Notes: generated by a model from the sequence alone, not told the origin. DNA of 64,000 bases from Paenibacillus xylanexedens (GCF_007680605.1 NZ_VEIO01000004.1:231011-295010), one strand, 5' to 3'; positions 24,364 through 34,184 are shown, counted from the stretch's first letter. Program-made: numbers and translations.

Positions 24364-26403
24364 CTATACGAGATCGCGTCCCAATCGAATAGTGAATGTC
24401 AGTTGCTGTGCATCGTAAACTTCCATCCGTGCTTGCTTGAGTAGCCCGTTGCGTGACGCCACTTCCTGTGGACTTAGATGAATCACCGCTTTTGCATCTT
24501 CAATTGTCGATTCAACGTACGCTCCCCGGTAAGCTGTACGCACACTTTGCTCCGTACAGGTAATCACAGCCTGTTCCTGACCATCGCTGAACATCAGTGG
24601 AATCACAGCTCCCACCGCCTCAACCTCACCCTCGAATATATACGTCACCATGAGTTCATCCGCTCGTTGCACATAACGGGTAATTATAGAGCGCATCCCA
24701 GGTAAAGGCCCCATCCAGATGATCTCAAAACCATTCTCCGTTGTATTCGACGTGGCTTTCTCAGCAGTTTCCCTCTTAGCTTGCTCAGAAGCTTTTCCCG
24801 GATCATGCTCAGCTGTACTCTCCGCAATATTCGTACCAACGGCGGACACCGTGTTATGCAGTTTATTTGCTGCCGTAATCTCACCCTTCCGGGTCACCAC
24901 TTTAAACAGGATTGAACCGCCACCGTGTGCCGGATCAATTCCCGCATCACGGTCATACGGACTCCCTGATGGTATGCCCACAGCCAGACTATGCCACACC
25001 CCATCCGTTGTCTTCCAGGCGGGGCAATAACTCAAAGGCTGCACCATACCCTCAGCAAATTCCGTAAATCCTGCCTGTACATGGCTGGCTGCGGACGGGC
25101 CTAATAATCCCGGCAAACCTGCCTGTTGCACCCGCACCAGCCCCGGAATCGTATACGGGTCATTCAGCGCAGTGTGCAGAACCAATTGCTGGCCTGGCAC
25201 AGAGGCCAGCACGGTTTCGAACCAGCCGTCCGCCTGCAGTACCCTGTTTCCAATCTCGGAGGGGAGATAGGATTGCACCATACCCTCATCTGAATCACGA
25301 AGACAGGCATATGCCAGCGCGGCTGCCGTCCACAGATTGTAACAGGTGTGATTGGTGTATACTTCGTAGCCGTGACGTTTCTCAGGCGCATATTCGTTGC
25401 GTACAATCTTCAAACGTCCATCCGGCATCAGCCAGCGCTCTACGGCTTCAAAACAACGATTTGCCGCTCGTGCGAACGCCCCGGCCATCACAGAATCCCC
25501 GGCTTGCATCGCCAGCTTGGCATGCACCGAGCACACATATGCCGCCGCTGCTTCATTCCATTGGTGCTGGGAGCTGCGACCTCGCGGCGGTATTTCTCCC
25601 AGCGGAGACAACATCAGCAGTGAGCTGAACGCACCATGGTTCAGTCTCTCTCGTAGTGCATCCGCGACTGCCCCTTCGTAACCTGCATCAAGCATCACTT
25701 CAAAATGATAGCGGGTAGCGATATCATAGGAAAACGGACAATTCGGCCGATCCAGCGGGCCGTCCTGATACAGACCGAGCGGAGTAAAACGTGGCAGATG
25801 GTATGCTTCCAGATAACGATCCATCCATGTTGTATCCTCAATCGCAAGATGTTCGCTCCATCGCAGATACTCACCCGAGATCATAATCGCATTCCAGTTA
25901 ATCATGCGATTGGCATTATTCATCTTACTCATCGTAAATACATAATCGTTCTCAGGATCAATCGTCCGAAGTGCCTCGGCCCAGATGGCGGCCTGATCAG
26001 GTCGATAAGACCTTAGCAACATGTATGCACGCATCATCAGTACAGGGAAAAAATCCGGATGATTATCCGGCGCGCTGCCGCTTACCACCGCATCAATGCT
26101 ATGTGACAGAGCTGCCGATGCGGAATCCAGCAACTCGATGTGCCCTGCACCCACCAATACTGCAGCTGCCATAGCGTAGGCTGGAGTGGAGTAGTACCGT
26201 TCCATGCCTGAGTACGGATCGATAATTGCACCATGACTATCCTGATATTTCGTGTAAGCGCACACAATTTGTTTCACGAGTGCCAGCTTACGCTCCCTGC
26301 TCCAGCCATCTGCCGGTGCAGAGCCAGCCTCAGCTACTAATGTGCGATACCTTTCAAGTTCATTTTTCCATGGATATGTCGCTGTGGCTGTATAACGACT
26401 CAC
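24364..26403 (-). CDS. Uncharacterised toroid protein, possible polysaccharide lyase
   Basis: A 679-aa cytoplasmic protein I cannot name. The first 400 residues are helix-rich in the style of (alpha/alpha) toroids of lyases, with a block rich in candidate active-site residues (NNANRMINWNAIMISGEY, about 162-179, and YQDGPLDRPNCPFSYD, about 212-227). The C-terminal 280 look like a beta-sandwich, interrupted by a low-complexity Glu/Lys/Thr insert (about 530-563). It starts at GTG after GAGGTGA and overlaps the heparinase gene by 44 bp, so it is cotranslated with it. A lyase or glycosidase for uronic-acid oligosaccharides is the best guess. Confidence 0.6.
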   Translation of the reverse strand: MSRYTATATYPWKNELERYRTLVAEAGSAPADGWSRERKLALVKQIVCAYTKYQDSHGAIIDPYSGMERYYSTPAYAMAAAVLVGAGHIELLDSASAALSHSIDAVVSGSAPDNHPDFFPVLMMRAYMLLRSYRPDQAAIWAEALRTIDPENDYVFTMSKMNNANRMINWNAIMISGEYLRWSEHLAIEDTTWMDRYLEAYHLPRFTPLGLYQDGPLDRPNCPFSYDIATRYHFEVMLDAGYEGAVADALRERLNHGAFSSLLMLSPLGEIPPRGRSSQHQWNEAAAAYVCSVHAKLAMQAGDSVMAGAFARAANRCFEAVERWLMPDGRLKIVRNEYAPEKRHGYEVYTNHTCYNLWTAAALAYACLRDSDEGMVQSYLPSEIGNRVLQADGWFETVLASVPGQQLVLHTALNDPYTIPGLVRVQQAGLPGLLGPSAASHVQAGFTEFAEGMVQPLSYCPAWKTTDGVWHSLAVGIPSGSPYDRDAGIDPAHGGGSILFKVVTRKGEITAANKLHNTVSAVGTNIAESTAEHDPGKASEQAKRETAEKATSNTTENGFEIIWMGPLPGMRSIITRYVQRADELMVTYIFEGEVEAVGAVIPLMFSDGQEQAVITCTEQSVRTAYRGAYVESTIEDAKAVIHLSPQEVASRNGLLKQARMEVYDAQQLTFTIRLGRDLV

Positions 26404-28609
26404 GTGGACTCACCTCGGCTTCTCCTTGATGGGGTATAACCATAAAATCAACCTGACATACAATCTCCAGCGGAGCAATATTGGCGGTTTCGGCATCTTC
26501 AGCTCGTCCATCCTCGCCCTTTGTCGCTGTGAGTTCGTTCCCTTTCCAAATAAGTGATGTACGATAAAATGTAACCGGGACCTGATCATGATCCACGGTA
26601 TGCACGGCTTCAGTCTGCACCTGCCAATGGACAGCATCATAGTTCATATACAGATTAGCCTGCGAAGCCTGCCACCGAAGCCTGCCTTCCTTTTCCATCA
26701 CTGGGCGTACCCGGCTTATCCAGCGCTCAACGATTTGTGATTCAACATATGACTCGTTCAACGAAGACATCGCAACACTAACTTCTGTGTCCTTCTTCCA
26801 TCGAAATGTGTCTATAATCCGCAAGGTTGCCATATCTACATGCACAACCGGATCGGGAGGATTATCCATACTACCACCGCCGGCCCTTTCCGTACTTCTC
26901 ATAATCCCATTCATCCCAACACAATCTTCTCCGGCCTTCCAGCTCAGTTCGCGTGTATACCGGTGTAATGTTGTTGCTTCGGGATATGCACGCGTCAGGT
27001 CGAACAAGACTTGCATTTCACTTCCATCCGGCTCAAGCCTGAATTCCAGCAACTCGGCTCCAGCCTTTCTACCCGAATGTTGCTCGCAACCTCCGATCAG
27101 GGGCACGTTATGCCCGGCAGATGAGATATGAAATAACTGCTCGCGCCCTGGAGCAAAATACGCCTGCGTGTACAACCCTGCCCCAGGGTCACACAGTATA
27201 TTTTCGCCACCGCAGTGGATAATCACTTGTCCCAGATCATTATGATTGTGGGGTTCATCATTATGGCCGCCTTTAAACGAACACGCCACCTGAACCCACT
27301 CCCGGTCTGAACAAGGTTTGCTTGTCTCTCCTTGTACATTCAGCGGCATATGAAGGGCATGTTTAGCAACCATCCATTCCAGCTGTTGAAAAATAAACCC
27401 TCCATTCGCCCGCTCAGCCGCTTCTCCATGTATACGTTTATATACCACCGGATCGCTCCACATCACGTTCCGTAGCAGATGGGCCCAACGACGACAAGGA
27501 TCGTCTGTCAGCCTGGGAATACGCAAGGGCAAATCCACTTCCATTCCGAAACGTACAGCTAACAGAGACAGGAGCCCCGAAGGTATCTCCTCATGCTCCG
27601 AGCTATCCGAATAATTGATAAATGTACCTCCCGACAGATGGATTCGTAGCGGAAATGCCGCTATCGCCGCTATTTTGGAACCTTGTAACAGGTCCAACGC
27701 TCCCTCTGTGTAGTCCAGTAACATCTCGGCATAATAGACGAAGTAACCGAAGCCATACACCCAGTACCCAATCCCTTCAGCACAGCCGCCGTCCTCGCCA
27801 TACCCGCTCAAGAACGCCTTCATACAGTCGATCGTCTGCCTGGTGGACTCCAGCAGCATCGCCTGATCCTCCAGCAATAACAGAGCAGCCATGCCACAAC
27901 ATCCCCCACAGACAGCAGACCAGTTGTGATCGGCTATCTGCCAGTGATATGCCCTCTTTTCCCTGTATAACGGCGTAAAGATACGTCGCTCCGCCTCTTT
28001 ACGTATCCGTTCAACAACCAGAGCATCGAGATGATGACGATGAAGTGCCACAATCTCCGCAAGCATATGTACCGTCTCTGCGGCGAAGAGGTCGATATTG
28101 CCTGCTACCTGCTCCGCCTCTCCCGTTCCCAGATGTGCCGGAAGGCACCACGTATATTCATCACATACCGCCCACAACATCTCTTCGAGAGCATGAACCA
28201 TATGAGGGGTGCCAGCATCGAGAGCAAGCATGGCAACGGCTGCTAATCTACCGCGCCTTTCGAAGTAAACCTGCTCGTATGCTTTGCGGTCTCCCGCCCT
28301 GCCGAACTGTCGAAATAATTGAAATGTCAGAAGAGGTAGCGGTTCTCTTGATGCTTGCTCTCCATACCTTCGTAAATCGGTGAGCATCTCAGCCAACTCG
28401 GGCCGGAACAATTTTTCCCGAAGTTCATCAGCCTTGAATCCTGCACCCTCTTGAACATGATTCCGATTGTTAATGTTAAGAAACACCTGCTGGATCTGCT
28501 CTTCGTCTGGCCAGTCGGGTACCTCAGATTCATCTACAGCGTGTCTTACACGCATTTCATGATGTTCGTTTCCGATTTCGTGATTAGAGCCTTGCAAAGG
28601 ATTCACCAC
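26360..28609 (-). CDS. Heparinase II/III-family lyase
   Basis: A 749-aa protein with an N-terminal toroid (about 1-390) and a C-terminal heparinase II/III beta-domain. The conserved stretch HNDEPHNHNDLGQVIIHCGG (about 453-472) holds the metal and catalytic histidines, followed by DPGAGLYTQAYF with tyrosines (about 478-489). Such enzymes cleave uronic-acid glycans by beta-elimination and yield the unsaturated ends that GH88 removes. No signal peptide is visible. The start is uncertain: tandem GTG codons at 28609 have no clear ribosome site, and an ATG at 28555 is an alternative. Confidence 0.82.
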   Translation of the reverse strand: MVNPLQGSNHEIGNEHHEMRVRHAVDESEVPDWPDEEQIQQVFLNINNRNHVQEGAGFKADELREKLFRPELAEMLTDLRRYGEQASREPLPLLTFQLFRQFGRAGDRKAYEQVYFERRGRLAAVAMLALDAGTPHMVHALEEMLWAVCDEYTWCLPAHLGTGEAEQVAGNIDLFAAETVHMLAEIVALHRHHLDALVVERIRKEAERRIFTPLYREKRAYHWQIADHNWSAVCGGCCGMAALLLLEDQAMLLESTRQTIDCMKAFLSGYGEDGGCAEGIGYWVYGFGYFVYYAEMLLDYTEGALDLLQGSKIAAIAAFPLRIHLSGGTFINYSDSSEHEEIPSGLLSLLAVRFGMEVDLPLRIPRLTDDPCRRWAHLLRNVMWSDPVVYKRIHGEAAERANGGFIFQQLEWMVAKHALHMPLNVQGETSKPCSDREWVQVACSFKGGHNDEPHNHNDLGQVIIHCGGENILCDPGAGLYTQAYFAPGREQLFHISSAGHNVPLIGGCEQHSGRKAGAELLEFRLEPDGSEMQVLFDLTRAYPEATTLHRYTRELSWKAGEDCVGMNGIMRSTERAGGGSMDNPPDPVVHVDMATLRIIDTFRWKKDTEVSVAMSSLNESYVESQIVERWISRVRPVMEKEGRLRWQASQANLYMNYDAVHWQVQTEAVHTVDHDQVPVTFYRTSLIWKGNELTATKGEDGRAEDAETANIAPLEIVCQVDFMVIPHQGEAEVSPRESLYSHSDISMEK

Positions 28610-28635
28610 GCTTCACTAATGGAATTTAAGATAAG

Positions 28636-29301
28636 CTACACAATAGCAAGTGGAGATTGCTGCACCACAGACAACCACTGACGAGCAATTAGCTCATGAC
28701 CTGCCGCAGTAGGATGAACGCCATCCCATAACCAGTATGAAGCATCGGCTTGCTCCAATGCCGCATCGAACGTTTGCTGTAGCGGAACCCACACCGCCCC
28801 GAAGTGCTCGGCCATTTCTCGAACCTGTTGCTGGTATTCAGCCATAAGCGTTTCCCAGCCCTCCCATTTCTCCAGTGTCGCCCCTGTCTTCAGAATGAAA
28901 GGCTCCATCAGTACAAGTCCGGTATCCGGTATAACTTCCCGTGTTTCCTCCAGCAAGTGACGATACGCCCGGGCAAAACGATCTGTATATCCTCTTGGTT
29001 CATCATTCATAAAACGCCAAGCATCGTTCACCCCAATCAGGATACTGATCAGATCGGGTTTCAGACTATATGTGTCTTCATTCCAGCGTGCGTACAGATC
29101 GGATGCCCGATTTCCGCTAATGCCTCGGTTATAGAACGTTTTTTGCTTGCTCGCCAGTTCCATGCCCAGTCTGCTTGAGATCAAATACGCGTACCCGTGA
29201 CCGAGAACATGATTCAGATCCTCATTCCGTGATCTTCCTCCGTCGGTAATGGAATCCCCTTGAAACAAAATCGTCGATGGACTTGGTTTCATCTTAGACA
29301 T
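28636..29301 (-). CDS. SGNH/GDSL hydrolase, probable carbohydrate esterase
   Basis: A 221-aa esterase with block I FQGDSITDGG (Ser17), block II glycine (RGISGNRASD, about 59-68), block III GVND (about 89-92) and block V DGVHP (Asp/His near 200-203). This set matches rhamnogalacturonan- and xylan-acetylesterase relatives. It lacks a signal peptide and heads an operon with a heparinase-like lyase, an unknown protein and GH88, so removal of acetyl groups from imported glycan fragments is likely. AAAGGA precedes the first ATG. Confidence 0.87.
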   Translation of the reverse strand: MSKMKPSPSTILFQGDSITDGGRSRNEDLNHVLGHGYAYLISSRLGMELASKQKTFYNRGISGNRASDLYARWNEDTYSLKPDLISILIGVNDAWRFMNDEPRGYTDRFARAYRHLLEETREVIPDTGLVLMEPFILKTGATLEKWEGWETLMAEYQQQVREMAEHFGAVWVPLQQTFDAALEQADASYWLWDGVHPTAAGHELIARQWLSVVQQSPLAIV

Positions 29302-29437
29302 CGTTCCTTTCGCTCAAAATAGTTGATGAAATCCTTCTACTATATCCATGGCACAACAGACTATTTCATGCTGCTTTCTCCATCTTATCCCTTTTAGGTT
29401 CATTAGAAAATAGCGTTTTCATCACGATCTCGTCATT

Positions 29438-29767
29438 CTATCCCATGAGGTAACGTAATATCATCATGGATACAATACCAACCAGCACCGTACCAAGCAG
29501 ACTGCGTGTCCAGATGGCTACAGCCACTGTGGGCAATGCTGCCCATAAGGCGGCATTTTCTGTAATCGGCACCAGTCGATTGCCTGACATAAACAACTCC
29601 TGACCAATAAGTGAGGCCATGACGGCAACAGGCACATATTCGAGCCAGCGCATCAGCCACACCGGAATCTGTATTTTACTGAAGAGCATAAGCGGCAATA
29701 CTCGTGGGATAAAGGTAAGCAGTGCCGAGCCCATAATAATCCAGAATACATCCCATCTTACTTCCAT
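29438..29767 (-). CDS. azlD: AzlD family branched-chain amino acid exporter subunit
   Basis: A 109-aa membrane protein with about four helices and the family stretch ALLTFIPRVLPLML near the start. AzlC and AzlD together export branched-chain amino acids. The ATG overlaps the end of azlC by 10 bp, which sets the start and suggests coupling. Confidence 0.88.
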   Translation of the reverse strand: MEVRWDVFWIIMGSALLTFIPRVLPLMLFSKIQIPVWLMRWLEYVPVAVMASLIGQELFMSGNRLVPITENAALWAALPTVAVAIWTRSLLGTVLVGIVSMMILRYLMG

Positions 29768-30501
29768 CGTTCCATAAACACTCCCATCGTTGCTGCAACC
29801 ACTGCCGCTATGATAATGCTCAGACTGCCTAGTGAAGCCATGCTTGCTAAGATAACACACACGACCGCTATGATTGCTACATTGATATGTATTTTTTTGC
29901 TTTTGCGATGTACCAACTGAAGCACGATTAGACCGATAAACATCGCTGGCAACGCATAGTCCAGTCCGAAGCGATCCGGGTTCGTAATCCAGCGCCCAAA
30001 GTACGCTCCCGCCATGTTCGCGACAAACCAGTTCAAATACGCCGTAATGTTCAGACCATGCATCCAGCGCTCACTGAGCGTTTTTCTGCCGATCGCACGG
30101 GTCATCGCCACACCGAATGACTCATCCGTAAGCAGTGAGCCGATCCACATATTTTTAAGTGGTGTCAAATGTCTGAAATACGGAGATACCGCTGCGCTGA
30201 GCAACAGATGACGCAGATTCACAAAAAATATAGTGAAAATGATGGCTAACGCCGATCCATTGGAAGCCAGCATCCCTGCTGCGATGAACTGGGCAGAACC
30301 TGCATATAAAATCAGGCTCAACAATGCGGTTTCAGCAAAACTGAGACCTGCGGTCATCTCGATGACCCCCGCTGCAAAGCCAATACTTAAATATCCGAGC
30401 AATGTCGGAACACAATCCCGAACCCCCTGCATAAATGTTGCCTCATCCTGGATTTCCACACTTTTTTCATGTGCAGCTAATCTCGGTGCACTTTCATTCA
30501 A
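29758..30501 (-). CDS. azlC: AzlC family branched-chain amino acid permease
   Basis: A 247-aa inner membrane protein with the family segments GYLSIGFAAGVIEM (about 36-49), LILYAGSAQFIAAGM (about 63-77) and FFVNLRHLLLSAAV (about 91-104). It works with AzlD. The start is TTG at 30501, 11 nt after GAGGAG. It is divergent from a chemoreceptor gene. Confidence 0.9.
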   Translation of the reverse strand: MNESAPRLAAHEKSVEIQDEATFMQGVRDCVPTLLGYLSIGFAAGVIEMTAGLSFAETALLSLILYAGSAQFIAAGMLASNGSALAIIFTIFFVNLRHLLLSAAVSPYFRHLTPLKNMWIGSLLTDESFGVAMTRAIGRKTLSERWMHGLNITAYLNWFVANMAGAYFGRWITNPDRFGLDYALPAMFIGLIVLQLVHRKSKKIHINVAIIAVVCVILASMASLGSLSIIIAAVVAATMGVFMERWK

Positions 30502-30520
30502 CTCTCGTACAACTCCTCTC

Positions 30521-30546
30521 TAATTTTAAACACTGTCAGCCGATAT
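30521..30546 (+). promoter_or_regulatory. SigD-type promoter of chemoreceptor gene
   Basis: TAAT, 14 nt, GCCGATAT fits the flagellar sigma factor SigD consensus TAAA-N15-GCCGATAT with one base change and one base less in the spacer. It lies about 120 nt before the chemoreceptor start. Confidence 0.6.
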
Positions 30547-30670
30547 ATATCGATACATACCATTCTGGGTCACAGACTTTAAGTAATTAATGCAGAATTG
30601 GTATGCATTAACTTAGAAATATACCATATTTTATGTCAGTTCGGGAGAGTTGACAGGGGGAGAATGTACT

Positions 30671-32671
30671 ATGAAGAAAATGAAGCAGCCAAAGGAGAAA
30701 CGAACGTTACAGATGAGAGAGAAACTGATACTTTCATTTGCTATCGTGCTCCTGATCCCGACGATCAGTTTAGGCATCATTTCATTCCAGACAGCGGCTA
30801 CCAAGGTCGAAGAAAAAATGTTTGAGAATGCCAACAGTAGCGTGAGTGTACTGAATCAGACCATTGACCAGATTATTGGGGCCACACGCAAAAATGTAGA
30901 CTTCCTGGCAAGTCAACTGGATGCTGGTAATGTGGGTCCGGTTCAAGGGGACGAAACGAAAACGATTCGTACGTTACTTGATGCTTACAAAGATACCCAC
31001 GATGACGTGGAACTTGCTTCCGTCGGAACGGATAAAGGTGTCTATATCAACTCCCCAGTCACCGCCGTGAACAAACCGGGATACGATCCCCGTGAACGTC
31101 CTTGGTTTAAGGCTGCTTCGGAGAACAAAGACGTACCTACTGTAATCACACCTTACATCTCAAGCAATACAGGTAACGTAGTTGCTTCGGTTGCTCAGAC
31201 GACTGGTGACGGTCATGGTGTTGTTTCGGTCAGTCTGTCCCTTCAAGCTCTTTCCGAGACGGTAAACTCCACGAAAATCGGGCAAAGAGGATATATCTAT
31301 ATTATCGATAATGCGAATAAAATCATCGTACATCCAACCGAAAAACCAGGTACTGAAGGTACGATGGAACCTTATAAACAAATTTTTGATCAAAAGAATG
31401 GTGATCTGCAGTATACGTTGAACGGAAAAAACGAGCATGCCTTCTTCGTAACCAATGAAACGACAGGCTGGACAGTCGTCGGTGTTATCGATAACGACGA
31501 AGTTACGGAAACCGTTCGTCCAATCCTGTACACTACCCTGATTGTTATTACAATTGCTCTAGTTATCAGCTCCATCATTATTTTCTGGATTGTACAAGCC
31601 ATTACGAGACCTCTCAATCGACTTGTCAAAGCTTCTAACGAAATCAGTGACGGTAACCTGACAATCGAGGTTGCTGTGAAAGGTCACGATGAGTTCGGCA
31701 AACTCAGTAACAGCTTTAATAAAATGAGTGCATCTCTACGAACTGTCATTCAGGATGTGCGTAATACAGCTGACGAGCTTACAACATCTTCTGCACAGCT
31801 TGCTATCAATTCGTCAGAGACAACCAAAGCTACAGAGCAAGTGGCCCTCATTACAGAACAGTCTGCAGCTGGCATTGAAAAGCAGGCAAACAGCCTGAAA
31901 CATACCGCACAGCAGATGAATGAACTTGCCGGAGGGGTAGGACAAGTAACCAACAGTACTCAGCAAGTGTCCGAAGCCGCTATGCAAGCAAGCGAACTTG
32001 CGCAACAAGGGAACTCGACGATCAAAACGGCTGTATCGGAGATGGGCTCCATTCAGCATTTTGTGCAAGGTATCGCAGAAACCGCAACACGGCTGGATCA
32101 GCATTCCAGCTCCATCGGTGAGATGGTTTCTGTCATTACGGATATCGCAGCCCAAACCAACCTGCTTGCGCTGAATGCTTCCATTGAAGCAGCCCGTGCA
32201 GGCGAGCATGGACGCGGATTCTCCGTTGTAGCAAGTGAAGTCCGTAAACTGGCGGAGCAGTCCAGCGAATCCGGCCAGAAGATCGTGGAGATGGTCGCGT
32301 CCATTCAGCAAGAAATCTCCAAGGCCAATGAGAATGTTCGTCTGGGACAAAAGGATGTAGACAGCGGCATTCGGGCTGTACAATTTGCCGATGATGCATT
32401 TGTACAGATTAGCGAGGCTGTTGGGGTGGTCAATCAGCAACTTGAAAATATTGCAGCAGCATCCGAGCAGATGTCTGCCAGCACAGCAGAAGTGGTGCAG
32501 TCTATTGACCACATTCATACCATCTCGGAAACCAATGCCGATGGCACGGAGAATATCTCCGCTGCAACGGAAGAGCAAGTGGCCTCCATGCAGGAAATCT
32601 CCTCCTCTGCCGATTCCCTTGCTCATCTGGCTAATAAGCTGCAGAAGCTGGTAGAGCAATTCAAGCTGTAA
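30671..32671 (+). CDS. Methyl-accepting chemotaxis protein with dCache domain
   Basis: A 666-aa chemoreceptor: N-terminal helix (about 17-40), extracellular dCache ligand domain (about 45-275, with DPRERPWFKAA), second helix (about 280-305), HAMP (about 305-360) and a signalling domain whose tip is TDIAAQTNLLALNASIEAAR (about 490-509). It passes ligand signals to CheA in flagellated cells. The ATG at 30671 follows AGGGGGAG. A terminator at 32733 ends the unit. Confidence 0.93.
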   Translation: MKKMKQPKEKRTLQMREKLILSFAIVLLIPTISLGIISFQTAATKVEEKMFENANSSVSVLNQTIDQIIGATRKNVDFLASQLDAGNVGPVQGDETKTIRTLLDAYKDTHDDVELASVGTDKGVYINSPVTAVNKPGYDPRERPWFKAASENKDVPTVITPYISSNTGNVVASVAQTTGDGHGVVSVSLSLQALSETVNSTKIGQRGYIYIIDNANKIIVHPTEKPGTEGTMEPYKQIFDQKNGDLQYTLNGKNEHAFFVTNETTGWTVVGVIDNDEVTETVRPILYTTLIVITIALVISSIIIFWIVQAITRPLNRLVKASNEISDGNLTIEVAVKGHDEFGKLSNSFNKMSASLRTVIQDVRNTADELTTSSAQLAINSSETTKATEQVALITEQSAAGIEKQANSLKHTAQQMNELAGGVGQVTNSTQQVSEAAMQASELAQQGNSTIKTAVSEMGSIQHFVQGIAETATRLDQHSSSIGEMVSVITDIAAQTNLLALNASIEAARAGEHGRGFSVVASEVRKLAEQSSESGQKIVEMVASIQQEISKANENVRLGQKDVDSGIRAVQFADDAFVQISEAVGVVNQQLENIAAASEQMSASTAEVVQSIDHIHTISETNADGTENISAATEEQVASMQEISSSADSLAHLANKLQKLVEQFKL

Positions 32672-32732
32672 TGGACAACCAACGCAAATCTTTCGCCATT
32701 GGCGAGCCATATTAGAGCACATCAACACATAA

Positions 32733-32780
32733 AAAGTCCCTTTGCCGAACTGGTCTTGACCAGAAAGCACAGGGACTTTC
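32733..32780 (+). terminator. Rho-independent terminator of chemoreceptor gene
   Basis: AAAGTCCCT and AGGGACTTT form the outer stem and CTGGTC/GACCAG the inner one, then a T-rich tail. Confidence 0.8.
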
Positions 32781-32793
32781 TTATTGGGATAGC

Positions 32794-32816
32794 CTTACTT
32801 ACTTACTTACTTACTT
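32794..32816. repeat. CTTA microsatellite
   Basis: The tetramer CTTA repeats five times and then ends CTT, followed by degenerate CTTG/CTTA units to about 32840. It is intergenic. Confidence 0.85.
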
Positions 32817-32912
32817 CTCCTTGCTTGCTTACTTGTTTATTACTATGGCTAAATCTCAATATTCAGCCCAGAAGTGACCGCCCTGCATAGCCCTGATCTA
32901 GCTGTATATTTT

Positions 32913-33109
32913 TCTAACGATCGCCAGGAACGCTATTTGGATAATATTATACCGTTTTATTTTCTAACGATCTCAGGGAAGCTTATTAAGGATAAACCAT
33001 GTGAAAATGGACGTAGATCGTGTGTTTGTAGTGGAATAAGGTTCCTGGTGATCGTTACAATTTCAGAAACCCCGGTATTGCCAAATTAAGCTCATCTGTG
33101 ATCGTTAGA
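32913..33109. repeat. Four-unit palindromic element, copy B
   Basis: Direct units start TCTAACGATC at 32913 and 32963; inverted units end GATCGTTAC(A) at 33034-33059 and GATCGTTAGA at 33083-33109. Spacing is 50, 71 and about 50 bp as in copies A and C. The central spacer carries GAAAATGG where A and C carry CATTTTC, so this copy seems inserted in the opposite orientation. Confidence 0.85.
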
Positions 33110-33568
33110 GTCACTGCCCGTTATACTATGTTCCAAGCTGAGAATAAAGTTCGACAATATGCACGTAACACATTTAGAGTCGATGGCTCTAAATTGGTGA
33201 AAATTAACTACATTTATGGATTATAGAATTATATGCAGTGTGAAATTAAAATGTTTACATATGGATTAAGGCAATACAACAAGAAATTGTACCGATTGAT
33301 TCCCGTTTACGTGCTCCTTTTCATGTATTATGGTACTTAATGAAACTCGAGATCCCACGTAAAGACGGTCCTAATCCATCTATCGGTTACATGAATCGGG
33401 AACGTCTTTTGTAATCGGAGTCTTTCAGCACTTCTTTTTAGTTGTAGTAAGTTTCTTTTTTATAACATAACTGTCTAATTAATAAGTCTTAAAAATCCGT
33501 CCTTTTTGATATTCAACTGCTTTTGTGTCGCCTTTGACAATAACCGAACGTTCATTTAATATAGACTC
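33110..33568. other. AT-rich upstream region of the TetR gene
   Basis: The region is AT-rich. It includes a candidate structured segment at 33302-33410, in which CACGTAAAGACGG (33356-33368) can pair either with CCCGTTTACGTG upstream or with AACGTCTTT downstream, and the TetR promoter at its end. No gene is seen. Confidence 0.4.
33534..33562 (+). promoter_or_regulatory. TetR promoter with operator in the spacer
   Basis: TTGACA (33534-33539) and TAATAT (33557-33562) are 17 nt apart. CGAACGTTCATTTAAT (33545-33560) lies between and over the -10 and recurs with 14 of 16 identities at 34169-34184. The predicted transcript start is at or next to the ATG. Confidence 0.65.
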
Positions 33569-34141
33569 ATGAGACATAAAGATGAAAAAAAGAACCAAGC
33601 TATTTTCGATTCCACAATCCAGTTGATTAATGACGTTGGGTTCGCAGATCTCTCCATGTCAAAAATAGCCAAGCGAGCTAACCTTTCTCCTGCTACTATT
33701 TATACTTATTACGAAAATAAAGAAGATTTGCTAGTCAAGCTGTATCTGGATGTAAAAGAAAAGTTGAGCAGAAGTATGTTGCATGGTATTCATGAAGAAT
33801 TGGATACTAAAGAAATCTGCTATATCTTCATGAAGAACTCATTAGAATTTATGATTGAAAACAAAGATTGGTTTCTTTTCTTGGAACAATTCACAGCATC
33901 ACCATTTATGAACAAGTTATGTATGGCTGATACTACTCCCGTGTTTGAAAACTTGTACCGTTATTTTGAACGAGGGATTAGCGATGGCTCTTTAAAAAAT
34001 GCGAAAGCGGAGTTAATTATCTCATATTGTTATTTCCCTATTGTTCAGCTTGCAAAGGAATATTATGAAGGAATGTACACTACAATTGAAAAGGAATTTG
34101 AGCTCATATTTTCACTGAGCTGGGATGCCATTAGTCAATAA
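33569..34141 (+). CDS. TetR-family regulator
   Basis: A 190-aa repressor: N-terminal helix-turn-helix (about 10-55, MSKIAKRANLSPATIYTYYENKEDLL) and an all-helical ligand domain. No ribosome binding site precedes the ATG, and the -10 ends only 6 nt upstream, so the mRNA may be leaderless. The helix-turn-helix begins so close to the ATG that a later start is unlikely. Base composition is more AT-rich than the flanks, shared with the next gene, which suggests the pair was acquired together. It probably represses itself and the oxidoreductase. Confidence 0.85.
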   Translation: MRHKDEKKNQAIFDSTIQLINDVGFADLSMSKIAKRANLSPATIYTYYENKEDLLVKLYLDVKEKLSRSMLHGIHEELDTKEICYIFMKNSLEFMIENKDWFLFLEQFTASPFMNKLCMADTTPVFENLYRYFERGISDGSLKNAKAELIISYCYFPIVQLAKEYYEGMYTTIEKEFELIFSLSWDAISQ

Positions 34142-34168
34142 TGGCATTTATTATGATCATTAATTAAA

Positions 34169-34184
34169 CGATCATTCATTTAAT
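34169..34184. promoter_or_regulatory. Second TetR operator-like site
   Basis: CGATCATTCATTTAAT matches the site in the TetR promoter at 14 of 16 positions. It stands about 100 bp before the oxidoreductase gene within AT-rich dyads (ATGATCAT, TTAATTAA). Confidence 0.5.

Noticed and set aside
31814..32770. 318-aa Cys-rich frame antisense to the first chemoreceptor
   Set aside because: Produced by the repetitive signalling-domain codons on the other strand.
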